DNA from: Cherax quadricarinatus
Lineage: Eukaryota; Arthropoda; Malacostraca; Decapoda; Parastacidae
Assembly: GCF_038502225.1 (NCBI RefSeq)
Contig: NC_091293.1
Coordinates: 1,070,727 to 1,134,726 of the forward strand
Reading direction: 5' to 3'
Length of the DNA stretch: 64,000 nucleotides
Part shown: positions 34,198 to 49,610 of the stretch, one piece after another
How positions within the stretch are numbered: the first letter of the stretch is position 1
How the letters are laid out: each line of letters opens with the position of its first letter
Position numbers and translations under genes: made by a program
Notes under the pieces: model-generated
The model's database searches: none
What the model was told of the DNA's origin: nothing
Seen by the model: the letters and a program-made list of their open reading frames with translations, nothing else

Positions 34198-37100
34198 CTC
34201 TACCCCAGAACAACACATATTAGAGCTGGGGCAGAGGCAGGGACAGCGGCCTCTACCCCAGAACAACAGATATTAGAGCTGGGGCAGAGGCAGGGACAGC
34301 GGACTCTACCCCAGAACAACAGATATTAGAGCTGGGGCAGAGGCAGGGACAGCGGCCTCTACCCCAGAACAACAGATATTAGAGCTGGGGCAGAGGCAGG
34401 GACAGCGGCCTCTACCCCAGAACAACAGATATTAGAGCTGGGGCAGAGGCAGGGACAGCGGCCTCTACCCCAGTACAACAGATATTAGAGCTGGGGCAGA
34501 GGCAGGGACAGCGGCCTCTACCCCAGAAAAACAGATATTAGAGCTGGGGCAGAGGCAGGGACAGCGATCTCTACCCCAGAACAACACATATTAGAGCTGG
34601 GGCAGAGGCAGGGACAGCGGCCTCTACCCCAGGACAACAGATATTAGAGCTGGGGCAGAGGCAGGGACAGCGGCCTCTACCCCAGAACAACAGATATTAG
34701 AGCTGGGGCAGAGGCAGGGACAGCGGCCTCTACCCCAGAACAACAGATAGTAGAGCTGGGGCAGAGGAAGGGACAGCGGACTCTACCCCAGAACAACAGA
34801 TATTAGAGCTGTGGCAGAGGCAGGGACAGCGGTCTCTACCCCAGTACAACAGATATTAGAGCTGGGGCAGAGGCAGGGACAGCGGTCTCTACCCCAGAAC
34901 AACAGATATTAGAGCTGGGGCAGAGGCAGGGACAGCGGCCTCTACCCCAGAACAACAGATATTAGAGCTGGGGCAGAGGCAGGGACAGCGGCCTCTACCC
35001 CAGAACAACACATATTACAGCTGGGGCAGAGGCAGGGACAGCAGCCTCTACCCCAGAACAACACATATTACAGCTGGAGCAGAGGCAGGGACAGCGGCCT
35101 CTACCCCAGAACAACAGATATTAGAGCTGGGGCAGTGGCAGGGACAGCGGCCTCTACCCCAGAACAAGAGATATTAGAACTGGGGCAGAGGCAGAGACAG
35201 CGGCCTCTACCCCAGAACAACAGATATTAGAGCTGGGGCAGAGGCAGGGACAGCGGCCTCCACCCCAGAACAACAGATATCAGAGCTGGGGCAGAGGCAG
35301 GGACAGCGGCCTCTACCCCAGAACAACAGATATTAGAGCTGGGGCAGAGGCAGGGACAGCGGTCTCTACCCCAGAACAACAGATATTAGAGCTGGGGCAG
35401 AGGCAGGGACAGCGACCTCTACCCCAGAACAACAGATTTTAGAGCTGGGGCAGAGGCAGGGACAGCGGTCTCTACCCCAGAACAACAGATATTAGAGCTG
35501 GGGCAGAGGCAGGGACAGCGGCCTGTACCCCAGAACAACAGATATTAGAGCTGGGGCAGAGGCAGGGACAGCGGCCTCTACCCCAGAACAACACATATTA
35601 CAGCTGGAGCAGAGGCAGGGACAGCGGCCACTACCCCAGAACAACACATATTAGAGCTGGGGCAGAGGCAGGGACAGCGGTCTCTACCCCAGGACAACAG
35701 ATATTAGAGCTGGGGCAGAGGCAGGGACAGCGGCCTCTACCCCAGAACAACAGATATTAGAGCTGGGGCAGAGGCAGGGACAGCGGCCTCTACCCCAGAA
35801 CAACAGATATTAGAGCTGGGGCAGAGGCAGGGACAGCGGCCTCTACCCCAGAACAACAGATATTAGAGCTGGGGCAGAGGCAGGGACAGCGGTCTCTACC
35901 CCAGAACAACAGATATTAGAGCTGGGGCAGAGGCAGGGACAGCGGCCTCTACCCCAGAACAACAGATATTAGAGCTGGGGCAGAGGCAGGGACAGCGGTC
36001 TCTACCCCAGAACAACAGATATTAGAGCTGGGGCAGAGGCAGGGACAGCGGCCTCTACCCCAGAACAACAGATATTAGAGCTGGGGCAGAGACAGGGACA
36101 GCGATCTCTACCTCAGAACAATAGATATTAGAGCTGGGGCAGAGGCAGGGACAGCGGCCTCTACCCCAGGACAACAGATATTAGAGCTGGGGCAGAGGCA
36201 GGGACAGCGGCCTCTACCCCAGGACAACAGATATTAGAGCGGGGGCAGAGGCAGGGACAGAGGCCTCTACCCCAGGACAACAGATATTAGAGCTGGGGCA
36301 GAGGCAGGGACAGCTGCCTCTACCCCAGAACAACTGATATTACAGCTGAGGCAGAGGCAGGGACAGCGGTCTCTACCCCAGAACAACATATATTAGAGCT
36401 GGGGCAGAGACAGGGACAGCGGTCTCTACCCCAGAACAACAGATATTAGAGCTGGGGCAGAGGCAGGGACAGCGGCCTCTACCCCAGAACAACACATATT
36501 AGAGCTGGGGCAGAGGCAGGGACAGCGGCCTCTACCCCAGAACAACACATATAAGTGCTGGGGCAGAGGCAGGGACAGCGGTGTCTACCCCAGAACAACA
36601 GATATTAGAGTTGGGTCAGAGGCAGGGACGGCGGTCTCTACCCCTGAACAACAGATATTACAGCTGGGGCAGAGGCAGGGACAGCGGTCTCTACCCCAGA
36701 ACAACAGATATTAGAGCTGGGGCAGAGGCAGGGACAGCGGCCTCTACCCCAGAACAACACATATTAGAGCTGGGGCAGAGGCAGGGACAGCGGCCTCTAC
36801 CCCAGAACAACAGATATTAGAGCTGGGGCAGAGGCAGGGACAGCGGCCTCTACCCCAGAACAACACATATTAGAGCTGGGGCAGAGGCAGGGACAGCGGC
36901 CTCTACCCCAGAACAACAGATATTACAGCTGGGGCAGAGGCAGGGACAGCGGCCTCTACCCCAGAACAACACATATTAGAGCTGGGGCAGAGGCAGGGAC
37001 AGCGGTCTCTACCCCAGAACAACACATATTAGAGATGGGGCAGAGGCAGGGACAGCGGCCTCTACCCCAGAACAACACATATTAGAGCTGGGGCAGAGGC

Positions 37101-40100
37101 AGGGACAGCGGCCTCTACCCCAGAACAACAGATATTAGAGCTGGGGCAGAGGCAGGGACAGCGGCCTCTACCCCAGAACAACAGATATTAGAGCTGGGGC
37201 AGAGGCAGGGACAGCGGCCTCTACCCCAGAACAACACATATTAGAGCTGGGGCAGAGGCAGGGACAGCGGCCTCTACCCCAGAACAACACATATAAGTGC
37301 TGGGGCAGAGGCAGGGACAGCGGTGTCTACCCCAGAACAACAGATATTAGAGTTGGGTCAGAGGCAGGGACGGCACTCTCTACCCTAGAACAACAGATAT
37401 TAGAGCTGGGGCAGAGGCAGGGACAGCGGCCTCTACCCCAGAACAACAGATATTAGAGCTGGGGCAGAGGCAGGGACAGCGGCCTCTACCCCAGAACAAC
37501 AGATATTAGAGCTGGGGAAGAGGCAGGGACAGCGGTCTCTACCCTAGAACAACAGATATTAGAGCTGGGGCAGAGGCAGGGACAGCGGTCTCTACCCCAG
37601 AACAACAGATATTAGAGGTGGGGCAGAGGCAGGGACAGCGGTCTCTACCCCAGAACAACAGATATCAGAGCTGGGGCAGAGGCAGGGACAGCGGCCTCTA
37701 CCCCAGAACAACACATATTAGAGCTGGGGCAGAGGCAGGGACAGCGGCCTCTACCCCAGAACAACACATATTAGAGCTTGGGCAGAGGCAGGGACAGCGG
37801 CCTCTACCCCCGGACAACAGATATTAGAGCTGGGGCAGAGGCAGGGACAGCGGACTCTACCCCAGAACAACAGATATTAGAGCTGGGGCAGAGGCAGGGA
37901 TAGCGGCCTCTTCCCCAGAACAACAGATATTAGAGCTGGGGCAGAGGCAGGGACAGCGGCCTCTACCCCAGTACAACAGATATTAGAGCTGGGGCAGAGG
38001 CAGGGACAGCGGCCTCTACCCCAGAACAACACATATTAGAGCTGGGGCAGAGGCAGGGACAGCGGACTCTACCGCAGAACAACAGATATTAGAGCTGGGG
38101 CAGAGGCAGGGACAGCGGCCTCTACCCCAGGACAACAGATATTAGAGCTGGGGCAGAGGCAGGGACAGCGGTCTCTACCCCAGGACAACAGATATTAGAG
38201 CTGGGGCAGAGGCAGGGACAGCGGCCTCTACCCCAGAACAACAGATATTAGAGCTGGGGCAGAGGCAGGGACAGCGGCCTCTACCCCAGAACAACAGATA
38301 TTAGAGCTGGGGCAGAGGCAGGGACAGCGGTCTCTACCCCAGAACAACAGATATTAGAGCTGGGGCAGAGGCAGGGACAGCGGTCTCTACCCCAGAACAA
38401 CAGATATTAGAGCTGGGGCAGAGGCAGGGACAGCGGCCTCTACCCCAGAACAACAGATATTAGAGCTGGGGCAGAGGCAGGGACAGCGGCCTCTACCCCA
38501 GAACAACAGATATTAGAGCTGGGGCAGAGGCAGGGACAGCGGTCTCTACCCCAGAACAACAGATATTAGAGCTGGGGCAGAGGCAGGGACAGCGGTGTCT
38601 ACCCCAGAACAACAGATATTAGAGCTGGGACAGAGGCAGGGACAGCGGTCTCTACCCCAGAACAACAGATATTACAGCTGGGGCAGAGGCAGGGACAGCG
38701 GTCTCTACCCCAGAACAACAGATATTAGAGCTGGGGCAGAGGCAGGGACAGCGGTCTCTACCCCAGAACAACAGATATTAGAGCTGGGGCAGAGGCAGGG
38801 ACAGCGGCCTCTACCCCAGAACAACAGATATTAGAGCTGGGGCAGAGGCAGGGACAGCGATCTCTACCCCAGAACAACAGATATTAGAGCTGGGGCAGAG
38901 GCAGGGACAGCGGCCTCTACCCCAGAACAACAGATATTAGAGCTGGGGCAGAGGCAGGGACAGCGGCCTCTACCCCAGGAACAACAGATATTAGAGCTGG
39001 GGCAGAGGCAGTTATAGCGGCCTCTTCCCCAGAACAACAGATATTAGAGCTGGGGCAGAGGCAGGGAGAGCGGCCTCTACCCCAGAACAACAGATATTAG
39101 AGCTGGGGCAGAGGCAGGGACAGCGGTCTCTACCCCAGAACAACAGATATTAGAGCTGGGGCAGAGGCAGGGACAGCGGTCTCTACCCCAGAACAACAGA
39201 TATTAGAGCTGGGGCAGAGGCAGGGACAGCGGCCTCTACCCCAGAACAACAGATATTAGAGCTGGGGCAGAGGCAGGGACAGCGGCCTCTACCCCAGAAC
39301 AACACATATTAGAGCTGGGGCAGAGGCAGGGACAGCGGCCTCTACCCCAGAACAACACATATTAGAGCTGGGGCAGAGGCAGGGACAGCGGCCTCTACCC
39401 CAGAACAACAGATATTAGAGCTGGGGCAGAGGCAGGGACAGCGGCCTCTACCCCAGAACAACAGATATTAGAGCTGGGGCAGAGGCAGGGACAGCGGCCT
39501 CTACCCCAGAACAACAGATATTAGAGCTGGGGCAGAGGCAGGGACAGCGGCCTCTACCCCAGAACAACAGATATTAGAGCTGGGGCAGAGGCAGGGACAG
39601 CGGCCTCTACCCCAGAACAACAGATATTAGAGCTGGGGCAGAGGCAGGGACAGCGGCCTCTACCACAGAACAACAGATATTAGAGCTGGGGCAGAGGCAG
39701 GGACAGCGACCTCTACCCCAGAACAAAAGATATTAGAGCTGGGGCAGAGGCAGGGACAGCGGTCTCTACCCCAGAACAACAGATATTAGAGCTGGGGCAG
39801 AGGCAGGGACAGCGGCCTCTACCCCAGAACAACAGATATTAGAGCTGGGGCAGAGGCAGGGACAGCGGCCTCTACCCCAGAACAACACATATTAGAGCTG
39901 GGGCAGAGGCAGGGACAGCGGTCTCTACCTCAGAACAACAGATATTAGAGCTGGGGCAGAGGCAGGGACAGCGGCCTCTACCCCAGGACAACAGATATTA
40001 GAGCTGGGGCAGAGGCAGGGACAGCGGCCTCTACCCGAGGACAACAGATATTAGAGCTGGGGCAGAGGCAGGGACAGCGGCCTCTACCCCAGGACAACAG

Positions 40101-42780
40101 ATATTAGAGCTGGGGCAGAGGCAGGGACAGCGGCCTCTACCCCAGAACAACAGATATTAGAGCTGGGGCAGAGGCAGGGACAGCGGCCTCTACCCCAGAA
40201 CAACAGATATTAGAGCTGGGGCAGAGGCAGGGACAGCGGCCTCTACCCCAGTACAACAGATATTAGAGCTGGGGCCAGGGACAGCGGTCTCTACCCCAGA
40301 ACAACAGACATTAGAGCTGGGGCAGAGGCAGGGACAGCGGCCTCTACCCCAGAACAACAGATATTAGAGCTGGGGCAGAGGCAGGGACAGCGGCCTCTAC
40401 CCCAGAACAACAGATATTAGAGCTGGGGCAGAGGCAGAGACAGCGGCCTCTACCCCAGAACAACAGATATTAGAGCTGGGGCAGAGGCAGGGACAGCGGC
40501 CTCTACCCCAGAACAACACATATTAGAGCTGGGGCAGAGGCAGGGACAGCGGCCTCTACCCCAGAACAACAGATATTAGAGCTGGGGCAGAGGCAGGGAC
40601 AGCGGCCTCTACCCCAGAACAACAGATATTAGAGCTGGGGCAGAGGCAGGGACAGCGGTCTCTACCCCAGAACAACAGATATTAGAGCTGGGGCAGAGGC
40701 AGGGACAGCGGCCTCTACCCCAGAACAACACATATTAGAGCTGGGGCAGAGGCAGGGACAGCGGCCTCTACCCCAGAACAACAGATATTAGAGCTGGGGC
40801 AGAGGCAGGGACAGCGGCCTCTACCCCAGAACAACACATATTAGAGCTGGGGCAGAGGCAGGGACAGCGGCCTCTACCCCAGAACAACACATATTAGAGC
40901 TGGGGCAGAGGCAGGGACAGCGGCCTCTACCCCAGAACAACAGATATTAGAGCTGGGGCAGAGGCAGGGACAGCGGTCTCTACCCCAGAACAACAGATAT
41001 TAGAGCTGGGGCAGAGGCAGGGACAGCGGTCTCTACCCCAGAACAACAGATATTAGAGCTGGGGCAGAGGCAGGGACAGCGGCCTCTACCCCAGAACAAC
41101 ACATATTAGAGCTGGGGCAGAGGCAGGGACAGCGGCCTCTACCCCAGAACAACAGATATTAGAGCTGGGGCAGAGGCAGGGACAGCGGCCTCTACCCCAG
41201 AACAACACATATTAGAGCTGGGGCAGAGGCAGGGACAGCGGCCTCTACCCCAGAACAACACATATTACAGCTGGGGCAGAGGCAGGGACAGCGGCCTCTA
41301 CCCCAGAACAACACATATTAGAGCTGGGGCAGAGGCAGGGACAGCGGTCTCTACCCCAGAACAACACATATTAGAGCTGGGGCAGAGGCAGGGACAGCGG
41401 CCTCTACCCCAGAACAACACATATTAGAGCTGGGGCAGAGGCAGGGACAGCGGCCTCTACCCCAGAACAACACATATTAGAGCTGGGGCAGAGGCAGGGA
41501 CAGCGGCCTCTACCCCAGAACAACAGATATTAGAGCTGGGGCAGAGGCAGGGATAGCGGCCTCTTCCCCAGAACAACAGATATTAGAGCTGGGGCAGAGG
41601 CAGGGACAGCGGCCTCTACCCCAGAACAACACATATTAGAGCTGGGGCAGAGGCAGGGACAGCGGTCTCTACCTCAGAACAACAGATATTAGAGCTGGGG
41701 CAGAGGCAGGGACAGCGGTCTCTACCCCAGAACAACAGATATTAGAGCTGGGGCAGAGGCAGGGACAGCGGCCTCTACCCCAGAACAACACATATTAGAG
41801 CTGGGGCAGAGGCAGGGACAGCGGCCTCTACCCCAGAACAACAGATATTAGAGCTGGGGCAGAGGCAGGGACAGCGGTCTCTACCCCAGAACAACAGATA
41901 TTAGAGCTGGGGCAGAGGCAGGGACAGCGGCCTCTACCCCAGAACAACAGATATTAGAGCTGGGGCAGAGGCAGGGACAGCGGCCTCTACCCCAGAACAA
42001 CAGATATTAGAGCTGGGGCAGAGGCAGGGACAGCGGCCTCTACCCCAGAACAACAGATATTCGAGCTGGGGCAGAGGCAGGGACAGCGGCCTCTACCCCA
42101 GAACAACAGATATTAGACCTGGGGCAGAGGCAGGGACAGCGGCCTCTACCCCAGAACAACAGATATTAGAGCTGGGGCAGAGGCAGGGACAGCGGCCTCT
42201 ACCCCAGAACAACAGATATTAGAGCTGGGGCAGAGGCAGGGACAGCGGTCTCTACCCCAGAACAACAGATATTAGAGCTGGGGCAGAGGCAGGGACAGCG
42301 GCCTCTACCCCAGAACAACAGATATTAGAGCTGGGGCAGAGGCAGGGACAGCGGCCTCTACCCCAGAACAACAGATATTAGAGCTGGGGCAGAGGCAGGG
42401 ACAGCGGCCTCTACCCCAGAACAACAGATATTAGAGCTGGGGCAGAGGCAGGGACAGCGGCCTCTACCCCAGAACAACAGATATTAGAGCTGGGGCAGAG
42501 GCAGGGACAGCGGTCTCTACCCCAGAACAACAGATATTAGAGCTGGGGCAGAGGCAGGGACAGCGGTCTCTACCCCAGAACAACAGATATTAGAGCTGGG
42601 GCAGAGGCAGGGACAGCGGCCTCTACCCCAGAACAACAGATATTAGAGCTGGGGCAGAGGCAGGGACAGCGGCCTCTACCCCAGAACAACAGATATTAGA
42701 GCTGGGGCAGAGGCAGGGACAGCGGTCTCTACCCCAGAACAACAGATATTAGAGCTGGGGCAGAGGCAGGGACAGCGGTG

Positions 42781-45700
42781 TCTACCCCAGAACAACAGAT
42801 ATTAGAGCTGGGTCAGAGGCAGGGACAGCGGTCTCTACCCCAGAACAACAGATATTACAGCTGGGGCAGAGGCAGGGACAGCGGTCTCTACCCCAGAACA
42901 ACAGATACTAGAGCTGGGGCAGAGGCAGGGACAGCGGTCTCTACCCCAGAACAACAGACATTAGAGCTGGGGCAGAGGCAGGGACAGCGGCCTCTACCCC
43001 AGGACAACATATATTAGAGCTGGGGCAGAGGCAGGGACAGCGGCCTCTACCCCAGAACAACACATATTAGAGCTGGGGCAGAGGCAGGGACAGCGGCCTC
43101 TACCCCAGAACAACACATATTAGAGCTGGGGCAGAGGCAGGGACAGCGGTCTCTACCCCAGAACAACAGATATTAGAGCTGGGGCAGAGGCAGGGACAGC
43201 GGTCTGTACCCCAGAATAACAGATATTAGAGCTGGGGCAGAGACAGGGACAGCGGTCTCTACCTCAGAACAACAGATATTAGAGCTGGGGCAGAGGCAGG
43301 GACAGCGGCCTCTACCCCAGAACAACAGATATTAGAGCTGGGGCAGAGGCAGGGACAGCGGTCTCTACCCCAGAACAACAGATATTAGAGCCGGGGCAGA
43401 GGCAGGGACAGCGGTCTCTACCCCAGAACAACAGATATTAGAGCAGGGGCAGAGGCAGGGACAGCGGCCTCTACCCTAGAACAACAGATATTAGAGCTGG
43501 GGCAGAGGCAGGGACAGCGGTCTCTACCCCAGAACAACAGATATTAGAGCTGGGGCAGAGGCAGGGACAGCGGCCTCTACCCCAGAACAACACATAGTAG
43601 AGCTGGGGCAGAGGCAGGGACAGCGGCCTCTACCCCAGAACAACAGATATTAGAGCTGGGGCAGAGGCAGGGACAGCGGCCTCTACCCCAGAACAACAGA
43701 TATTAGAGCTGGGGCAGAGGCAGGGACAGCGGCCTCTACCCCAGAACAACACATATTAGAGCTGAGGCAGAGGCAGGGACAGCGGCCTCTACCCCAGAAC
43801 AACAGATATTAGAGCTGGGGGCAGAGGCAGGGACAGCGGTCTCTACCCCAGAACAACAGATATTAGAGCTGGGGCAGAGGCAGGGACAGCGGTCTCTACC
43901 CCAGAACAACAGATATTAGAGCTGGGGCAGAGGCAGGGACAGCGGCCTGTACCCCAGAACAACAGATATTAGAGCTGGGGCAGAGACAGGGACAGCGATC
44001 TCTACCTCAGAACAATAGATATTAGAGCTGGGGCAGAGGCAGGGACAGCGGCCTCTACCCCAGGACAACAGATATTAGAGCTGGGGCAGAGGCAGGGACA
44101 GCGGCCTCTACCCCAGGACAACAGATATTAGAGCGGGGGCAGAGGCAGGGACAGAGGCCTCTACCCCAGGACAACAGATATTAGAGCTGGGGCAGAGGCA
44201 GGGACAGCTGCCTCTACCCCAGAACAACAGATATTACAGCTGAGGCAGAGGCAGGGACAGCGGTCTCTACCCCAGAACAACAGATATTAGAGCTGGGGCA
44301 GAGGCAGGGACAGCGGTCTCTACCCCAGAACAACAGATATTAGAGCTGGGGCAGAGGCAGGGACAGCGGCCTCTACCCCAGGACAACAGATATTAGAGCT
44401 GGGGCAGAGGCAGGGACAGCGGCCTCTACCCCAGAACAACACATATTAGAGCTGGGGCAGAGGCAGGGACAGCGACCTCTACCCCAAAACAACAGATATT
44501 AGAGCTGGGGCAGAGGCAGGGACAGCGGCCTCTACCCCAGGACAACAGATATTAGAGCTGGGGCAGAGGCAGGGACAGCGGTCTCTACCCCAGAACAACA
44601 GATATTAGAGCTGGGGCAGAGGCAGGGACAGCGGCCTCTACCCCAGAACAACACATATTAGAGCTGGGGCAGAGGCAGGGACAGCGGCCTCTACCCCAGA
44701 ACAACACATATTAGTGCTGGGGCAGAGGCAGGGACAGCGGTGTCTACCCCAGAACAACAGATATTAGAGTTGGGTCAGAGGCAGGGACGGCGGTCTCTAC
44801 CCCAGAACAACAGATATTACAGCTGGGGCAGAGGCAGGGACAGCGGTCTCTACCCCAGAACAACAGATATTAGAGCTGGGGCAGAGGCAGGGACAGCGGC
44901 CTCTACCCCAGAACAACACATATTAGAGCTGGGGCAGAGGCAGGGACAGCGGCCTCTACCCCAGAACAACAGATATTAGAGCTGGGGCAGAGGCAGGGAC
45001 AGCGGCCTCTACCCCAGAACAACACATATTAGAGCTGGGGCAGAGGCAGGGACAGCGGCCTCTACCCCAGAACAACACATATTACAGCTGGGGCAGAGGC
45101 AGGGACAGCGGCCTCTACCCCAGAACAACACATATTAGAGCTGGGGCAGAGGCAGGGACAGCGGTCTCTACCCCAGAACAACACATATTAGAGATGGGGC
45201 AGAGGCAGGGACAGCGGCCTCTACCCCAGAACAACACATATTAGAGCTGGGGCAGAGGCAGGGACAGCGGCCTCTACCCCAGAACAACAGATATTAGAGC
45301 TGGGGCAGAGGCAGGGACAGCGGCCTCTACCCCAGAACAACAGATATTAGAGCTGGGGCAGAGGCAGGGACAGCGGTCTCTACCCAGAACAACAGATATT
45401 AGAGCTGGGGCAGAGGCAGGGACAGCGGCCTCTACCCCAGAACAACAGATATTAGAGCTGGGGCAGAGGCAGGGACAGCGGTCTCTACCCCAGAACAACA
45501 GATATTAGGCAGAGGCAGGGACAGCGGCCTCTACCCCAGAACAACACATATTAGAGCTGGGGCAGAGGCAGGGACAGCGGCCTCTACCCCAGAACAACAG
45601 ATATTAGAGCTGGGCAGAGGCAGGGACAGCGGTCTCTACCCCAGAACAACAGATATTAGAGCTGGGGCAGAGGCAGGGACAGCGGCCTCTACCCCAGAAC

Positions 45701-48700
45701 AACAGATATTAGAGCTGGGGCAGAGGCAGGGACAGCGGCCTCTACCCCAGAACAACAGATATTAGAGCTGGGGCAGAGGCAGGGACAGCGGCCTCTACCC
45801 CAGAACAACAGATATTAGAGCTGGGGCAGAGGCAGGGACAGCGGCCTCTACCCCAGAACAACACATATTAGAGCTGGGGCAGAGGCAGGGACAGCGGCCT
45901 CTACCCCAGAACAACACATATTAGAGCTGGGGCAGAGGCAGGGACAGCGGTCTCTACCCCAGAACAACAGATATTAGAGCTGGGGCAGAGGCAGGGACAG
46001 CGGTCTCTACCCCAGAACAACAGATATTAGAGCTGGGGCAGAGGCAGGGACAGCGGTCTCTACCCCAGAACAACAGATATTAGAGCTGGGGCAGAGGCAG
46101 GGACAGCGGCCTCTACCCCAGAACAACAGATATTAGAGCTGGGGCAGAGGCAGGGACAGCGGCCTCTACCCCAGAACAACAGATATTAGAGCTGGGGCAG
46201 AGGCAGGGACAGCGGCCTCTACCCCAGAACAACAGATATTAGAGCTGGGGCAGAGGCAGGGACAGCGGCCTCTACCCCAGAACAACAGATATTAGAGCTG
46301 GGGCAGAGGCAGGGACAGCGGTCTCTACCCCAGAACAACAGATATTAGAGCTGGGGCAGAGGCAGGGACAGCGGCCTCTACCCCAGAACAACACATATTA
46401 GAGCTGGGGCAGAGGCAGGGACAGCGGCCTCTACCCCAGAACAACAGATATTAGAGCTGGGGCAGAGGCAGGGACAGCGGCCTCTACCCCAGAACAACAG
46501 ATATTAGAGCTGGGGCAGAGGCAGGGACAGCGGCCTCTACCCCAGAACAACACATATTAGAGCTGGGGCAGAGGCAGGGACAGCGGCCTCTACCCCAGAA
46601 CAACAGATATTAGAGCTGGGGCAGAGGCAGGGACAGCGGCCTCTACCCCAGAACAACAGATATTAGAGCTGGGGCAGAGGCAGGGACAGCGGCCTCTACC
46701 CCAGAACAACAGATATTAGAGCTGGGGCAGAGGCAGGGACAGCGGCCTCTACCCCAGAACAACAGATTTTAGAGCTGGGGCAGAGGCAGGGACAGCGGTC
46801 TCTACCCCAGAACAACAGATATTAGAGCTGGGGCAGAGGCAGGGACAGCGGTCTCTACCCCAGAGCAACAGATATTAGAGCTGGGGCAGAGGCAGGGACA
46901 GCGGTCTCTACCCCAGAACAACAGATATTAGAGCTGGGGCAGAGGCAGGGACAGCGGTCTCTACCCCAGAACAACAGATATTAGAGCTGGGGCAGAGGCA
47001 GGGACAGCGGTCTCTACCCCAGAACAACAGATATTAGAGCTGGGGCAGAGGCAGGGACAGCGGTCTCTACCCCAGAACAACAGATATTAGAGCCGGGGCA
47101 GAGGCAGGGACAGCGGTCTCTACCCCAGAACAACAGATATTAGAGCAGGGGCAGAGGCAGGGACAGCGGCCTCTACCCCTGAACAACAGATATTACAGCT
47201 GGGGCAGAGGCAGGGACAGCGGTCTCTACCCCAGAACAACAGATATTAGAGCTGGGTCAGAGGCAGGGACAGCGGTCTCTACCCCAGAACAACAGATATT
47301 ACAGCTGGGGCAGAGGCAGGGACAGCGGTCTCTACCCCAGAACAACAGATACTAGAGCTGGGGCAGAGGCAGGGACAGCGGTCTCTACCCCAGAACAACA
47401 GACATTAGAGCTGGGGCAGAGGCAGGGACAGCGGCCTCTACCCCAGGACAACATATATTAGAGCTGGGGCAGAGGCAGGGACAGCGGCCTCTACCCCAGA
47501 ACAACACATATTAGAGCTGGGGCAGAGGCAGGGACAGCGGCCTCTACCCCAGAACAACACATATTAGAGCTGGGGCAGAGGCAGGGACAGCGGTCTCTAC
47601 CCCAGAACAACAGATATTAGAGCTGGGGCAGAGGCAGGGACAGCGGTCTGTACCCCAGAATAACAGATATTAGAGCTGGGGCAGAGACAGGGACAGCGGT
47701 CTCTACCTCAGAACAACAGATATTAGAGCTGGGGCAGAGGCAGGGACAGCGGCCTCTACCCCAGAACAACAGATATTAGAGCTGGGGCAGAGGCAGGGAC
47801 AGCGGTCTCTACCCCAGAACAACAGATATTAGAGCCGGGGCAGAGGCAGGGACAGCGGTCTCTACCCCAGAACAACAGATATTAGAGCAGGGGCAGAGGC
47901 AGGGACAGCGGCCTCTACCCTAGAACAACAGATATTAGAGCTGGGGCAGAGGCAGGGACAGCGGTCTCTACCCCAGAACAACAGATATTAGAGCTGGGGC
48001 AGAGGCAGGGACAGCGGCCTCTACCCCAGAACAACACATAGTAGAGCTGGGGCAGAGGCAGGGACAGCGGCCTCTACCCCAGAACAACAGATATTAGAGC
48101 TGGGGCAGAGGCAGGGACAGCGGCCTCTACCCCAGAACAACAGATATTAGAGCTGGGGCAGAGGCAGGGACAGCGGCCTCTACCCCAGAACAACACATAT
48201 TAGAGCTGAGGCAGAGGCAGGGACAGCGGCCTCTACCCCAGAACAACAGATATTAGAGCTGGGGGCAGAGGCAGGGACAGCGGTCTCTACCCCAGAACAA
48301 CAGATATTAGAGCTGGGGCAGAGGCAGGGACAGCGGTCTCTACCCCAGAACAACAGATATTAGAGCTGGGGCAGAGGCAGGGACAGCGGCCTGTACCCCA
48401 GAACAACAGATATTAGAGCTGGGGCAGAGACAGGGACAGCGATCTCTACCTCAGAACAATAGATATTAGAGCTGGGGCAGAGGCAGGGACAGCGGCCTCT
48501 ACCCCAGGACAACAGATATTAGAGCTTGGGCAGAGGCAGGGACAGCGGCCTCTACCCCAGGACAACAGATATTAGAGCGGGGGCAGAGGCAGGGACAGAG
48601 GCCTCTAACCCAGGACAACAGATATTAGAGCTGGGGCAGAGGCAGGGACAGCTGCCTCTACCCCAGAACAACAGATATTACAGCTGAGGCAGAGGCAGGG

Positions 48701-49424
48701 ACAGCGGTCTCTACCCCAGAACAACAGATATTAGAGCTGGGGCAGAGGCAGGGACAGCGGTCTCTACCCCAGAACAACAGATATTAGAGCTGGGGCAGAG
48801 GCAGGGACAGCGGCCTCTACCCCAGGACAACAGATATTAGAGCTGGGGCAGAGGCAGGGACAGCGGCCTCTACCCCAGAACAACACATATTAGAGCTGGG
48901 GCAGAGGCAGGGACAGCGACCTCTACCCCAAAACAACAGATATTAGAGCTGGGGCAGAGGCAGGGACAGCGGCCTCTACCCCAGGACAACAGATATTAGA
49001 GCTGGGGCAGAGGCAGGGACAGCGGTCTCTACCCCAGAACAACAGATATTAGAGCTGGGGCAGAGGCAGGGACAGCGGCCTCTACCCCAGAACAACACAT
49101 ATTAGAGCTGGGGCAGAGGCAGGGACAGCGGCCTCTACCCCAGAACAACACATATTAGTGCTGGGGCAGAGGCAGGGACAGCGGTGTCTACCCCAGAACA
49201 ACAGATATTAGAGTTGGGTCAGAGGCAGGGACGGCGGTCTCTACCCCTGAACAACAGATATTACAGCTGGGGCAGAGGCAGGGACAGCGGTCTCTACCCC
49301 AGAACAACAGATATTAGAGCTGGGGCAGAGGCAGGGACAGCGGCCTCTACCCCAGAACAACACATATTAGAGCTGGGGCAGAGGCAGGGACAGCGGACTC
49401 TACCCCAGAACAACAGATATTAGA
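42781..49424. repeat. Segmental duplication inside the 53-bp array (offset 4444 bp)
   Basis: Rare variants recur at exactly 4444 bp: ATACTAG (42905 and 47349), GTCTGTACCCCAGAATAACA (43202 and 47646), GATCTCTACCTCAG (43997 and 48441) and GTGTCTACC before GTTGGGTC (44740 and 49184). The match runs from about 42781-44980 to 47225-49424. Part of it (GTCTGTACC at 51249 onward to about 51960) occurs a third time, 3603 bp after the second. Confidence 0.85.
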
Positions 49425-49610
49425 TAGCGGCCTCTAGAGCTGGGGCAGAGGCAGGGACAGGGCAGAACAACACATATTACAGCTGGGGCAGGGACAGCGG
49501 GGACAGCGGCCTCTACAGCGGCCTCTACCCCAGAACAACACATATTAGAGCTGGGGCAGAGGCAGGGACAACAGATATTAGAGCTGGGGCAGAGGCAGGG
49601 ACAGCGGCCT
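49425..49610. repeat. Scrambled insertion of about 158 bp in the 53-bp array
   Basis: Shuffled fragments of the monomer (TTAGATAGCGGCCTCTAGAG; GGGACAGGGCAGAACAACAC; GGACAGCGGGGACAGCGG). To its left the 4444-bp duplication is exact. To its right the same homology resumes at an offset of 4602, for example GAGATGGGG at 45191 and 49793. Confidence 0.8.
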
